Below are positions 8,951 through 17,861 of a stretch of DNA of 64,000 nucleotides, in pieces. The first letter of the stretch is position 1, and each line of letters starts with the position of its first letter. The notes under the pieces were generated by a model, which did not search any database, was not told where the DNA came from, and worked only from the letters and a program-made list of their open reading frames with translations. Location: assembly GCF_024298925.1 (NCBI RefSeq), contig NZ_CP101283.1, forward strand, positions 3,849,001 to 3,913,000, written 5' to 3'. Source of the stretch: Phenylobacterium sp. LH3H17. GTDB taxonomy: Bacteria > Pseudomonadota > Alphaproteobacteria > Caulobacterales > Caulobacteraceae. The position numbers and the translations under genes are program-made.

Positions 8951-9000
8951 TCTGGCCGAGGCGCATTCCCAATTTTTGGGAGCCGTTCTAGAGAGGGGCG

Positions 9001-9804
9001 ATGTTCCGCACGCCCAAGCTCCTCGCCAGCGCGGCCCTGGCCGTCGCCCTCGCCGCCTGTTCCAGCCTGACGCTCCCAAACACGCCGGCCGCCGTGGCGC
9101 CCGTGGACGAGAGCCTGGTCGCCCATCCCATCCCGACCACCCTGACCGGCTATCTCGCCGCCGGCGCCATCGACGGAACCGCCCTGCTGGGCCCGCCGCC
9201 GGCGCCCGACAGCCTGCGCGGCCAGGCCGACCGGGCGCGCTATCTCGAGACCCGATCCCTGGAGGGCAGCGCCCGCTGGGCGCAAGCCAAGGTGGACAAC
9301 GACCTGTGGGGCGGCGGGGCGCTGAAGCAGTACGCGTGCAAGATGGGCGTCGCGATCGACGCCAGGCAGACCCCGTCCACCCTGCGGGTGCTGGAGCGGG
9401 TGGAGCTGGACGTGCGCACGGTCGGCAAGCCGGCCAAGGACCACTACAACCGCCCGCGGCCGATGGTCGGGGACGACCGGGCCATCTGCGTTCCGCGCGA
9501 GGCCTGGATGAAGACCAACGCCTCCTATCCTTCCGGCCACGCCATGACCGGCTGGGTCTGGGCGCTGATCCTGGCCGAGCTCATGCCGGCCAAGACCGAC
9601 GGCCTGCTTGCGGTTGGCAAGTCGGTGGGCGACAGCCGGGCCATCTGCGGCGTGCACTATCCCAGCGACATCGAGGCCGGCCGGACCCTGGGCGCGGCCA
9701 TGGTCGCCACCCTGCACGGCGACCCGGAGTTCCAGGCCGACATGCGCAAGGCCCGCGCCGAGGTCGCCCGCGCCAGGACCGCGCCGAGCGGCTGCGGCGC
9801 CTAG
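9001..9804 (+). CDS. Class A non-specific acid phosphatase (PAP2 superfamily lipoprotein)
   Basis: The product has 267 residues. A lipoprotein signal ends LAAC with Cys20. The phosphatase signature is complete: K-x6-RP (Lys146, Arg153), PSGH (177-180) and SR-x5-H-x3-D (Ser212, Arg213, His219, Asp223). It should be an envelope-anchored enzyme releasing phosphate from small organic phosphate esters. Its 3' end overlaps the convergent acetyltransferase by 4 bp. A paralog is coded at 44805-45617 and lacks the last Asp. The phosphate-uptake cluster at 34.5-39.6 kb would be the natural consumer of its product, but it is not adjacent. Confidence 0.92.
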   Translation: MFRTPKLLASAALAVALAACSSLTLPNTPAAVAPVDESLVAHPIPTTLTGYLAAGAIDGTALLGPPPAPDSLRGQADRARYLETRSLEGSARWAQAKVDNDLWGGGALKQYACKMGVAIDARQTPSTLRVLERVELDVRTVGKPAKDHYNRPRPMVGDDRAICVPREAWMKTNASYPSGHAMTGWVWALILAELMPAKTDGLLAVGKSVGDSRAICGVHYPSDIEAGRTLGAAMVATLHGDPEFQADMRKARAEVARARTAPSGCGA

Positions 9805-10328
9805 GGCCGGCGCACCGCATAGACGACGTGGCGGCGCAGGGGATGGTCCTCCGCCAGCGCGGGATGGTCGAAGTCGCGGGACGGGTCAGCGATCATGCCG
9901 ATGCGGGTCATCACGGCCTGGGACTTGAGGTTGGTCGCCGCGGTGAAGGCGATGATCTCGGGCGTGTCGATGTTGGCGAACCCCCACGCCAAGGCCGCCC
10001 TCGCCCCTTCGGTGGCCAGCCCCTGACCCTGAACGGCCGACGACAGTCGCCAACCCATCTCAATGCAGGGTCCTGGCGGGCTCTGCTCATGGAAGCGCAC
10101 GCCGATCATGCCGACGAGCTGATCGTCGGACCGCCGCGCGGCCGCCCAGAAGTCATAGCCGCGCTGTGCGATGTGAGTATTGATCCGGTCAATGGTCTGG
10201 TCGCTCTCCGCACGCGTGCGGACGCCGCCCAGCCATTCGCCCACGCGCGGGTCGGCGTTCATCGCGGCGAACGCCTCGCGGTCGTCGTCGCGGAAGGCGC
10301 GCAGGATGAGGCGGGGCGTCTCGATCAT
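9801..10328 (-). CDS. GNAT family N-acetyltransferase (RimJ/RimL-like)
   Basis: The product has 175 residues, starting at MIETPRLILRAF. A TTG 12 bp upstream would add only four residues. The ETPRLxLR opening, a WxAxxxxDxxLVGMIGV strand and the GWRLSSAVQGQGLATEGARA acetyl-CoA loop are the standard marks of RimJ/RimL-type GNATs that acetylate alpha-amino groups of small molecules or protein N-termini. It follows the aguB stop on the same strand with a 12-bp gap and may be the last gene of the aguAB operon, which makes an amine substrate conceivable; this is only inference. Confidence 0.85.
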   Translation of the reverse strand: MIETPRLILRAFRDDDREAFAAMNADPRVGEWLGGVRTRAESDQTIDRINTHIAQRGYDFWAAARRSDDQLVGMIGVRFHEQSPPGPCIEMGWRLSSAVQGQGLATEGARAALAWGFANIDTPEIIAFTAATNLKSQAVMTRIGMIADPSRDFDHPALAEDHPLRRHVVYAVRRP

Positions 10329-10340
10329 GCCTGGGTCCAA

Positions 10341-11219
10341 TCAGGCCGGACGCGGCGCCGTCAACGCGCCGTATAGGTCGGTGCGGCGGTCGCGGAAGAA
10401 GCCCCAGGCGGCGCGGTGGGCGGCGAGGAAGTCGAGGTCGAAACTGGCCTGGACCAGGCCTTCGTCGTCCCGCCCCAGGGCCGAGACCAGGTCGCCGCGA
10501 TGGTCGGCGATGAAGGAGCTGCCGTAGAAGGCTTGGCCGCCGTTGGGGTAGTTGTCCCAGGGCTCGAAGCCGATGCGGTTGGCGCCCACCACCGGGATCA
10601 CGTTGGAGACCGCGTGGCCCTGCATGGCGCGCCGCCAGGGGGCGGCGGTGTCGAGGGTGGCGTCGTGCGGCTCCGAGCCGATGGCGGTGGGATAGAACAG
10701 CACCTCGGCGCCCATCAGCGCCATGGCGCGCGCGGCCTCCGGGTACCACTGGTCCCAGCAGATGCCGACGCCCAGCCGGCCGAAGCGGGTGTCCCAGACC
10801 TTGAAGCCGGTGTCGCCGGGCCGGAAATAGTACTTCTCCATATAGCCCGGGCCGTCGGGGATATGGCTCTTGCGGTAGACGCCCATCAGCGAACCGTCGG
10901 CGTCGACCATCACCAGGCTGTTGAAATAGTGCGGGCCCTCGCGCTCGAAGATCGAGATCGGCAGGACCACGCCCAGTTCGGCGGCCAGCGGCGCGAGCGC
11001 GGTGACGCAGGGATGCTCCCGCCACGGATGGGCCTCTGCAAACCAGCGCTCCTCCTGGGCGACGCAGAAATAGGGGCCCTGGAACAGTTCCGACGGCAGG
11101 ATCACCTGGGCGCCGTTCGCCGCGGCCTGGCGGATGAAGTCCTGCGTCTTGGCGATATTGGCGGCGAGGTCCGTCCCGTAGGCGGTCTGGATCGCGGCGA
11201 CATTGATCGTGCGGGCCAT
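10341..11219 (-). CDS. aguB: N-carbamoylputrescine amidase
   Basis: This 292-residue nitrilase-superfamily enzyme hydrolyses N-carbamoylputrescine to putrescine, CO2 and ammonia. The catalytic triad is Glu44 (LPSELF), Lys117 (VYRKSHIP) and Cys154 (GICWDQW). The FFRDRRTDLY-like C-terminal helix is the usual end of the AguB group. The ATG overlaps the stop of aguA by one base (TGATG), so the two steps agmatine to N-carbamoylputrescine to putrescine are coded as one coupled unit. The amine probably feeds the decarboxylase/synthase polyamine genes at 40.9-43.3 kb or serves as a nitrogen source. Confidence 0.95.
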   Translation of the reverse strand: MARTINVAAIQTAYGTDLAANIAKTQDFIRQAAANGAQVILPSELFQGPYFCVAQEERWFAEAHPWREHPCVTALAPLAAELGVVLPISIFEREGPHYFNSLVMVDADGSLMGVYRKSHIPDGPGYMEKYYFRPGDTGFKVWDTRFGRLGVGICWDQWYPEAARAMALMGAEVLFYPTAIGSEPHDATLDTAAPWRRAMQGHAVSNVIPVVGANRIGFEPWDNYPNGGQAFYGSSFIADHRGDLVSALGRDDEGLVQASFDLDFLAAHRAAWGFFRDRRTDLYGALTAPRPA

Positions 11220-12226
11220 CAGGCGGGCTCCTGCTGGGTGATGCAGTGGAACGACCCGCCGCCGGTCAGGATGGCGTTGGACGGCAGGCCGATGACCTCG
11301 CGGTCGGGGAACACGCTCTTCAGGGCCTCCAGGGCGAAGTCCGCGGCGCGGCCCGGCTTGTAGGTGGGCATGATCACCGCCCCGTTGGCGATGATGAAGT
11401 TCATGTGGCTGGCCGGGGCCGCTCCGCCCTCATGGCTCTCGATCCAGCCCGGAGAGGGCACGCGGACCACCTGCAGCGGGCGGCCGTCGGCGTCGGTCAT
11501 GCCGGCCAAGCGGCGCGCGGCGTCGTCATAGGCCCCGCCGTTCACGTCGCCCCGGCCGAAGGCGACGGGGCAGACCACGACGCCCGGGGCGACGAAGCGC
11601 GCCAGGTTGTCCACATGGCCGTCGGTGTGGTCGTTGGCCAGGCCCTCGCCCAGCCACAGCACCTTGCGCGCGCCCAGCGCCCGGGCGAAGGCGGCCTCGG
11701 CGACGGCTTCCGTCCAGCCGGGATTGCGGTTGGGATTGAGCACGCACTGGCCGGTGGTCAGCACCGTGCCGATCCCGTCGTGGTCGACGGCGCCGCCCTC
11801 CAGGATGAAGTCGTGCTCCGTGAGCGGAACACCGGAGGCCGCGGCGATCTGGCCGGCCACCTCGTCGTCGTGCTCCAGCTCGTAGCTGCCGCCCCAGCCG
11901 TTGAAGCGGAAGCCGCGGGCCGTGTCGCGGTCCTGCTCCTTGGCGAAGATCGGCCCGGTGTCGCGCAGCCAGATATCGCCGAACCGACCGGAAACGATCT
12001 CGACCCCCGCCACCTGGCCCAACAGGCGCCGGGCCTCGGCCTCGCCGGCCGGCGATCCGGTGAGCAGGCGCACGCGCTCGGCGCCGGGTCCGGCCAGGGC
12101 GCGGGCCAGGGCGGCCACCTCGGCCTGGGCCTGGGGCAAGTCCTCCTCCCACAGCTCCGCATGGCTGGGGAAACCCAGCCACATGGCGCGGTGGCGAGCC
12201 CATTCGGCGGGGACGAGCAGGGTCAT
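11219..12226 (-). CDS. aguA: Agmatine deiminase
   Basis: This 335-residue enzyme of the guanidine-modifying superfamily converts agmatine to N-carbamoylputrescine and ammonia. The MPAEW-like opening appears as VPAEWARHRAMWLGFP. Active-site segments are WLRDTGP (85-92), EGG (143-145), TDGHVD (201-206) and the nucleophile Cys328 in GGGSFHC. I chose the ATG at 12226 because AGGAAG lies just upstream; the longer frame to 12310 crosses the terminator of the preceding gene. It is first in an operon with aguB and perhaps the acetyltransferase gene. Confidence 0.95.
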   Translation of the reverse strand: MTLLVPAEWARHRAMWLGFPSHAELWEEDLPQAQAEVAALARALAGPGAERVRLLTGSPAGEAEARRLLGQVAGVEIVSGRFGDIWLRDTGPIFAKEQDRDTARGFRFNGWGGSYELEHDDEVAGQIAAASGVPLTEHDFILEGGAVDHDGIGTVLTTGQCVLNPNRNPGWTEAVAEAAFARALGARKVLWLGEGLANDHTDGHVDNLARFVAPGVVVCPVAFGRGDVNGGAYDDAARRLAGMTDADGRPLQVVRVPSPGWIESHEGGAAPASHMNFIIANGAVIMPTYKPGRAADFALEALKSVFPDREVIGLPSNAILTGGGSFHCITQQEPA

Positions 12227-12292
12227 GGTCTTCCTGTGGCTATCGGACGCGCGCAGATGGGCGGAGCAGGCGCGCGCGTCAAGCGTCGCCAA

Positions 12293-12324
12293 AGAAAAGG
12301 GCGGCCGCATCGCTGCGGCCGCCC
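12293..12324 (-). terminator. Rho-independent terminator after the TonB receptor gene
   Basis: A perfect 10-bp stem GGGCGGCCGC / GCGGCCGCCC (12299-12308 and 12315-12324) with a 6-base loop is followed on the minus strand by TTTTCTTT. It lies 26 bp after the receptor stop and before aguA, so the two are separate transcripts. Confidence 0.9.
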
Positions 12325-12349
12325 CGATCTCTCAAACCCTTTGTGAGGT

Positions 12350-14809
12350 CTAGAACTCGACGTGGAGGGTCGCGACGAAGGTCCGCGAATAACCCGGCTG
12401 GAACACGCTGGTCCCGGTGGGGTTGCCGGTGAGGTCGCCGATATAACGCTCGTCGAACAGGTTCTTCACGTTGAGCTGGAGATAGGTCTGCTCCATCTCG
12501 AAGACCGGCAGCTTGAAGCGGGCGTCGAGGTCCCAGAGGGAATAGCCCGGCGCCTTTTCGGTGTTGACCAGGTTCGTCCAACGATCGCCGACGAACTTGC
12601 CTTGCACGCCCAGGCTCAGCCACTCGGTCGGATCCCAGTCGACCCGCACCGCGCCTTGCAGCTTGGGCGTTTCGTAGAGCGACTTGCCCTTGGTTTGGAG
12701 AACCGTCCCGAAGCTCTCGCCGGGGATGTTGCTCTGGATTTCGGATTCGATGTACGAGGCCGAAGCGAAGAACGAGAGATAGTCTTCCGGCTGCCACTTC
12801 ACCTGGCCGTCGACGCCCCAGAGCTTCACGTCGCCGACATTGAGCGAGAAGGCGATGCCGGCGGCTTCGTCGAAGGCGCGTTCGATGCGGTTCGAGAAGT
12901 CGTTGCGCCAGGCCGCGGCGGTCAGCAACAGGGTCGGCGACTGGTAGCGCCAGCCGAGGTCAATGGCCTTGCCGATTTCCGGCCCGACGTCCGAGAGCTT
13001 CTGGCCGTAGAGATCGTCGGTGCGCGGCGCCGACAGGGTCTCGGCGTAGCTGGCGTAGATCGAGTGATTTTCCGTCAGCTCGTAGCTCACGCCCACGTTC
13101 GGCAGGACATCGTCGAACTTGACCTGGAAGGACCGCGGCAGGGCGAAGCGGTTGGCCGAGCTGGAGTTCTGGCTGCTGCCCGCCGTCGGGAAGACGACCA
13201 GGGGACGGCCCTGGCCGTCATCCGTACCGGCGACAACCGTCGGGCTCTGGGTGGTGCAGTAGGCGTTGAACGTGTCGCGCTGGTAGCAATAGTTGTTCAG
13301 GTCACGCTTGAAGAACGGCGCCCGCAGGCCGGCGTTCAGCAGCAGGCGGTCTTCCATGAACCGGCCGCGATACTCGATCGAGAACTGGTTCAAGGTGGCG
13401 ATCGAGAAGCGGTCGCGGCGGCGCAGGATCGTGCCGTCCGACAGTACGACCGGCGGGCCGTAGCCGTCCTTGCCGCCGAACACGTCCAGCGGATCGCCGT
13501 TCTGGTCGAAGCGGGTGGCCTGGCCGGTCTGGCGGTGACGCGCGTAGTCGATGGTGTAGGCGCCGCGCAGGCTCTGGTTGTCCGCGAACTTCCAGATGAT
13601 CGAGGAGGTCAGGCTGTAGCGGCGGGTGTTGGTCGTGTTGGGCCAGTACAGCAGCACGCGGTCGAGGGCGTCGCCGTCGCCGTTCAGGTCGGTCGGCGTG
13701 CGGAACTGCGGATCGTTCTCCTGGAAGATCGCCCGGCCACCGCCATTGGCGATCGTGTACTGGAACGAAGGGTCGACCGTCAGGATCAGGTTGTCCGTCA
13801 GGTGGAAGCTGCCCTGGCCGCGCAGGTTGCCGGTGTTGGACGGATTGATGTTGTTGCCGACATAGTTGGCGCAGGAGGCGGTGAAGCCGGTGGCGCTGGT
13901 GGCTTCGTTCTGCACGGTGCCGGCGTTGGGCGCCGGGCGGACGCAGGCGGCGTCGTAGGTGAGCGTGGTGTCCGGCAGGTTCGCCGTGGTCACCCCGTTA
14001 CGCTCGAACTGGCCGAGATTGATGCGGCGGATGAAGGCGTTGCGGTTCTCGTTGTAGTGCGCGATCAGGCTGACAAAGTCGCCGTTGTCGCCCAGCGGCT
14101 GGTAGATCCGGGCGTTGTACTGCTGCTTCTTGATCTTGCCGGTGCCGGTGAAGATGTCGTTGGTGGTGTAGAGGCCGCTGACCCAGGCCTTGGTGCCCCA
14201 GGGGCCGAAGGCGCCCGATTCCAGGGTGCCATAATAGCGCTGGAAGTTCTCGGAACCGAGACCGACCTCGAAGCGGCCGCCCATCTCGTCGGACGGCGTG
14301 CGGGTCGTGTAGTTGATGGTGCCGCCGGCCGCCGCCGCCGTCGGGCTGTCCACGTCGGTGGTGCCCAGGTTCACGTCGACGCGGCTGATCAGGTCCGAGT
14401 CCAGCTGCTGGTTCGGATAGATGGCGTAGTTGCCGCTGTCGTTGAGCGGCACGCCGTCCTGCAGCAGGGCCACGCGGGCGCTGTCGAAGCCGCGCAGGGT
14501 GATGTCGCCGCCGGACGAACCGAAGGCGTCGTTGGCGGTGAAGTTCACGCCCGGCAGGATGTTGATGGTGTCCAGGATCGTCTGACCCGGGGTCTGCTTG
14601 GCGATGAACTCAGCCGTCAGGGCCGAGCGCGACTTCGGTACCTCGACAGCGACCACGCCGTCCAGCTGCCGGGGCCCGCTGACGCCGGTGACCACCAGTT
14701 CCTCGACGATCGCCGTACCGGTCGATTGGGCCATGGCGGCGTTGGAGACCAACAGGCCCGTAGCCAGCGCCGTAGTCGCGCACAGGGCGCGGCTCAAAAT
14801 CTTGTTCAT
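12350..14809 (-). CDS. TonB-dependent outer-membrane receptor
   Basis: The product has 819 residues. It starts at MNKILSRALCATTALATG with a signal peptide ending AAMAQ; a GGGGA ribosome-binding site precedes this ATG. The plug domain starts with IVEELVVTG (probable TonB box region) and has ITLRGFDSARVALLQDGVPL. The barrel ends in the terminal aromatic residue of FVATLHVEF. It imports an iron complex or other large nutrient using TonB energy. The substrate is not evident; the plug sequence resembles siderophore/citrate-type receptors more than the two large receptors at 52.9-59.4 kb. No sigma-regulator pair or ABC importer is adjacent. Confidence 0.92.
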   Translation of the reverse strand: MNKILSRALCATTALATGLLVSNAAMAQSTGTAIVEELVVTGVSGPRQLDGVVAVEVPKSRSALTAEFIAKQTPGQTILDTINILPGVNFTANDAFGSSGGDITLRGFDSARVALLQDGVPLNDSGNYAIYPNQQLDSDLISRVDVNLGTTDVDSPTAAAAGGTINYTTRTPSDEMGGRFEVGLGSENFQRYYGTLESGAFGPWGTKAWVSGLYTTNDIFTGTGKIKKQQYNARIYQPLGDNGDFVSLIAHYNENRNAFIRRINLGQFERNGVTTANLPDTTLTYDAACVRPAPNAGTVQNEATSATGFTASCANYVGNNINPSNTGNLRGQGSFHLTDNLILTVDPSFQYTIANGGGRAIFQENDPQFRTPTDLNGDGDALDRVLLYWPNTTNTRRYSLTSSIIWKFADNQSLRGAYTIDYARHRQTGQATRFDQNGDPLDVFGGKDGYGPPVVLSDGTILRRRDRFSIATLNQFSIEYRGRFMEDRLLLNAGLRAPFFKRDLNNYCYQRDTFNAYCTTQSPTVVAGTDDGQGRPLVVFPTAGSSQNSSSANRFALPRSFQVKFDDVLPNVGVSYELTENHSIYASYAETLSAPRTDDLYGQKLSDVGPEIGKAIDLGWRYQSPTLLLTAAAWRNDFSNRIERAFDEAAGIAFSLNVGDVKLWGVDGQVKWQPEDYLSFFASASYIESEIQSNIPGESFGTVLQTKGKSLYETPKLQGAVRVDWDPTEWLSLGVQGKFVGDRWTNLVNTEKAPGYSLWDLDARFKLPVFEMEQTYLQLNVKNLFDERYIGDLTGNPTGTSVFQPGYSRTFVATLHVEF

Positions 14810-15009
14810 TTGGAATCCCCTATCCATCGCGAATGGGGTAGCCCCAGCCCCCCAGTCTTGAGCGGTCCTATAGCGCGGAATTTGTCGGTGTGGGTGACGG
14901 ATTTGTTACGACCACGCCTCGTCGCGGGGCGGTCGCCCGGAAAGGCGGCGCCTGTCGCTTTACAGACACGCCGCCGCGCGCAACCTTCCCGCCGCCCGAG
15001 GAGACCCAG

Positions 15010-16566
15010 GTGGCCCGCAACGCTTTATCCGACCACGGATTTGACGCCGAATGGCGCGCCGTCCTGCTGATCACGGCGGCCCTGACCGCCGTGCGCCTGG
15101 CGGCGCTGTTCGCGACCCCCTTGGAGCTCTACCCGGACGAGGCCCAGTATTGGCTTTGGTCGAGGACCCTGGACTGGGGCTATTTCTCCAAACCTCCGAT
15201 GGTCGCCTGGACCATCTGGGCCACCACGGCGCTCGGGGGCGATTCCGAGGCCTGGGTGCGGCTGGCCTCACCGCTCTTCCACGCCGGGACCACGCTCTGC
15301 GTCTATGCGGTGGGGCGGAAACTGTATGGTCCGCACGCGGCCCTGGCCGGGGCGGCGCTCTACCTGCTGATGCCCGGGGTGCAGCTCTCGTCGCTGATCG
15401 CCTCGACCGACGCGCCGCTGCTGTTCTTCATCGGCCTGGCGCTCGTGGCCTATGTGAACCTGGCCGGGGCCGAGGGACGGCGGCGCCTGCTTCTGGCGCT
15501 GGCCTTCGGCGCGGCGGTGGGCCTGGCCTTCCTGGCCAAATACGCGGCGGTCTACGTGCTGATCGCGCTCGCCCTGCACCTGGGGCTTTCCAGGCAGGGC
15601 CGCGCCGCCTGGTCCCCGGGGGCCGCGACGGCCGCCCTAGCGGCCTTCCTGCTCGTGCTGGCGCCCAATGTCGCCTGGAACGCCGCCCACGGTTTCGCCA
15701 CCGTCCAGCATACGGCCGCCAACGCCGCCTGGGGCGGACGCAAGCTGTTCAACTTCGCGGAGCTCGGCGACTTCCTGGTCTCGCAGTTCGGGGTGTTCGG
15801 ACCGATTCCGTTCGCGGTGCTGGTGGGCGGCGCGGTGCTGCTGGCCTGGCGCCGGCGGCTGACGGAGGCCGACCTGCTGCTGCTCTGCTTCGCCATCCCG
15901 CCCTTCCTGATCGTCACCGGCCAGTCGTTCATCAGCCGGGCCAACGCCAACTGGTCCGGGGCCGGCTATGTGGCGGCCTCGATCCTGGTGGGCGCCTGGC
16001 TGGTCCGGTGGCGGGCGCGCGGCTGGCTGATCGCCGCCATCGCCTTCCAGGCGGCGGCCGCGGTGCTGTTCCTGGCCTGCGTGCTCAACCCGCCCTTCGC
16101 CGACAAGGTGGGCCTGGCCAATTCCTTCAAGCGCGCCAAGGGCTGGGAGCAGATCACCGAGAAGATGGTCGAGCGCGCCCTGCGCGAGGGGCCGGGCGAG
16201 CTCTCGGCCATCGCGGTGAACGACCGGTTCCTGTTCAACGCCGCGGCCTATTACGGGCGCGACTTCCTCGCCCTGCCCGGCCAGGCGCCTCTGGTCATGT
16301 GGCTGCGCGAGGCCCATCCGCAGAACCAGGCCGAGACCACCGCCCCGCTGACGGCCCAGGTAGGCCGGCGGGTCCTGGCCGTCAGCCTGGAGCAGGTCTA
16401 TCGCGACGAGATGGCGGCCGACTTCAAGACCGTCCAGGACCGCGAGATCGTCAGTGTCCGGCTGGACAGGAAGCGCCGCCGCCGTGCTGAGATCTTCATC
16501 GCCGAGGGCTTCGCGCCCAGGCCGCGCGACCCGGTCAGCGGTGCGCCGATCCCCATACGGCCTTGA
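15010..16566 (+). CDS. GT39-family membrane glycosyltransferase
   Basis: The product has 518 residues. The GTG start at 15010 follows a GAGGAG ribosome-binding site; a longer frame from 14890 runs through the divergent promoter region. It has about 11-12 membrane segments. The first periplasmic loop has the acidic pair in YPDEAQYWLW and the SKPPMVAW segment that corresponds to the HPPL motif of ArnT/PMT-like enzymes. It probably transfers a sugar from a polyprenyl-phosphate donor to a lipid or protein outside the membrane. The acceptor is unknown. The 3' end overlaps msrA by 32 bp in convergent orientation. Confidence 0.87.
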   Translation: MARNALSDHGFDAEWRAVLLITAALTAVRLAALFATPLELYPDEAQYWLWSRTLDWGYFSKPPMVAWTIWATTALGGDSEAWVRLASPLFHAGTTLCVYAVGRKLYGPHAALAGAALYLLMPGVQLSSLIASTDAPLLFFIGLALVAYVNLAGAEGRRRLLLALAFGAAVGLAFLAKYAAVYVLIALALHLGLSRQGRAAWSPGAATAALAAFLLVLAPNVAWNAAHGFATVQHTAANAAWGGRKLFNFAELGDFLVSQFGVFGPIPFAVLVGGAVLLAWRRRLTEADLLLLCFAIPPFLIVTGQSFISRANANWSGAGYVAASILVGAWLVRWRARGWLIAAIAFQAAAAVLFLACVLNPPFADKVGLANSFKRAKGWEQITEKMVERALREGPGELSAIAVNDRFLFNAAAYYGRDFLALPGQAPLVMWLREAHPQNQAETTAPLTAQVGRRVLAVSLEQVYRDEMAADFKTVQDREIVSVRLDRKRRRRAEIFIAEGFAPRPRDPVSGAPIPIRP

Positions 16567-17137
16567 GCGCCCGGTCGCGGCCGCAGCCGATCCGGTAGCG
16601 GTTGTAGGCGGCGGGGTTCTTCTTGGCGTAGTCCTGGTGGTAGGCCTCCGCCGGCCAGAAGGGCGACTTGCGCAGCACCCTGGTCGCCACCGACCTGCCG
16701 AGAGTCTTGGCCACCCGGGCCTTGACCTCCAGCGCCGTGGCCCGCTCGGCCTCGGTCGTGACGAACACCGCGGTGGTGTAGGCGTGCCCGCGGTCGCAGA
16801 TCTGCCCGCCGGAATCGATCGGGTCGATATTGTGGAAGAAGCCGTCCACCAGCTCCGCATAGCTGATCCGGGCGGGGTCGTAGGTGACCTTCACCGACTC
16901 CAGGTGGCCTTCGTGGTTCCGGTAGTCGGGGTTTCGCAGGGCGCCGCCGGAATAGCCGGAGACGGCCTCGGTGACGCCGGGCATGCCCTCCATGGCCTTT
17001 TCGACGGACCAGAAGCAGCCGCCGGCGAAGACCGCGGTCTTGAGCGGGCCGGCGGCCCAGGCCGGCGCGCTCGCCGGGGCGGCGGCCGAGAGGCCGAAGA
17101 CAGCGGCCAGGGCCACGGCGGTCAGGGTCGGTTTCAT
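16535..17137 (-). CDS. msrA: Peptide-methionine (S)-S-oxide reductase, exported form
   Basis: The product has 200 residues, with catalytic Cys41 in AGGCFWSVEKA and downstream conserved segments GYSGG, HxExVxVxYDP and FFxxxDP. A C-terminal Cys in RIGCGRD is probably the resolving cysteine. The N-terminus is a signal peptide (residues 1-28), so the enzyme repairs oxidised methionine in the periplasm. An ATG 12 bp upstream (17149) would add MLGP and cannot be excluded. The last codons overlap the convergent GT39 gene. Confidence 0.94.
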   Translation of the reverse strand: MKPTLTAVALAAVFGLSAAAPASAPAWAAGPLKTAVFAGGCFWSVEKAMEGMPGVTEAVSGYSGGALRNPDYRNHEGHLESVKVTYDPARISYAELVDGFFHNIDPIDSGGQICDRGHAYTTAVFVTTEAERATALEVKARVAKTLGRSVATRVLRKSPFWPAEAYHQDYAKKNPAAYNRYRIGCGRDRALKAVWGSAHR

Positions 17138-17218
17138 AGGGCCAAGCATCTCACCATGCGCCGGCGGGACAAACCGCCGTTTCGCCGATGAGATACGGAT
17201 AGATCGCCGAGCCGGATG

Positions 17219-17860
17219 CTAGATGGCGACGGCGAAGTCGGCTTCCGTCTTGGCCTTGACCTCGTCCAGGGTGACGCCGTCGGCCAGGGCCGTGAGCGTC
17301 AGGGGCGACTTGCCTCGGCTGATGTCGAACACGCCCAGATCGGTGATCAGCAGGTCGACCACGCCGGCGCCGGTCAGCGGCAGGGTGCAGGCCTTGAGCA
17401 GCTTGGGCGCGCCGGACTTCTCGATGTGGTCCATGACCACGACCACGCGCTTGACGCCGGCCACCAGATCCATGGCCCCACCCATGCCCTTGACCACCTT
17501 TCCGGGCACCATCCAGTTGGCCAGGTCGCCCTTCTCGGAAACCTGCATGCCGCCCAGGATGGAGAGCGCGATGTGGCCGCCGCGGATCATGGCGAACGAG
17601 TCGGCGCTGGAGAAATAGGACGACGAGTCCAGCTCGGTGATGGTCTGCTTGCCGGCGTTGATCAGGTCGGCGTCCTCTTCCCCCTCATAGGGAAAGGGGC
17701 CCATGCCCAGCATGCCGTTCTCGCTCTGCAGGGTCACGTGCATGCCGGCCGGGATGTAGTTGGCCACCAGGGTCGGGATGCCGATTCCGAGGTTCACATA
17801 GAAGCCGTCGCGCAGCTCCATGGCGGCGCGGGCCGCCATCTGTTCGCGGGTCCAGGCCAT
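17219..17860 (-). CDS. scoB: 3-oxoacid CoA-transferase subunit B
   Basis: The 213-residue beta subunit carries the catalytic glutamate, Glu47 in the segment LQSENGMLGMGP. With subunit A it moves CoA from succinyl-CoA to a 3-oxoacid such as acetoacetate, allowing ketone-body or polyhydroxybutyrate breakdown products to enter central metabolism. The gene starts 1 bp after the subunit A stop. An acetoacetate- versus adipate-type substrate preference cannot be separated from sequence alone. Confidence 0.94.
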   Translation of the reverse strand: MAWTREQMAARAAMELRDGFYVNLGIGIPTLVANYIPAGMHVTLQSENGMLGMGPFPYEGEEDADLINAGKQTITELDSSSYFSSADSFAMIRGGHIALSILGGMQVSEKGDLANWMVPGKVVKGMGGAMDLVAGVKRVVVVMDHIEKSGAPKLLKACTLPLTGAGVVDLLITDLGVFDISRGKSPLTLTALADGVTLDEVKAKTEADFAVAI

Positions 17861-17861
17861 C

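Noticed and set aside
12362-15070. A 902-codon open frame on the plus strand
   Set aside because: Antisense to the TonB receptor; no recognizable motif and low-complexity composition.
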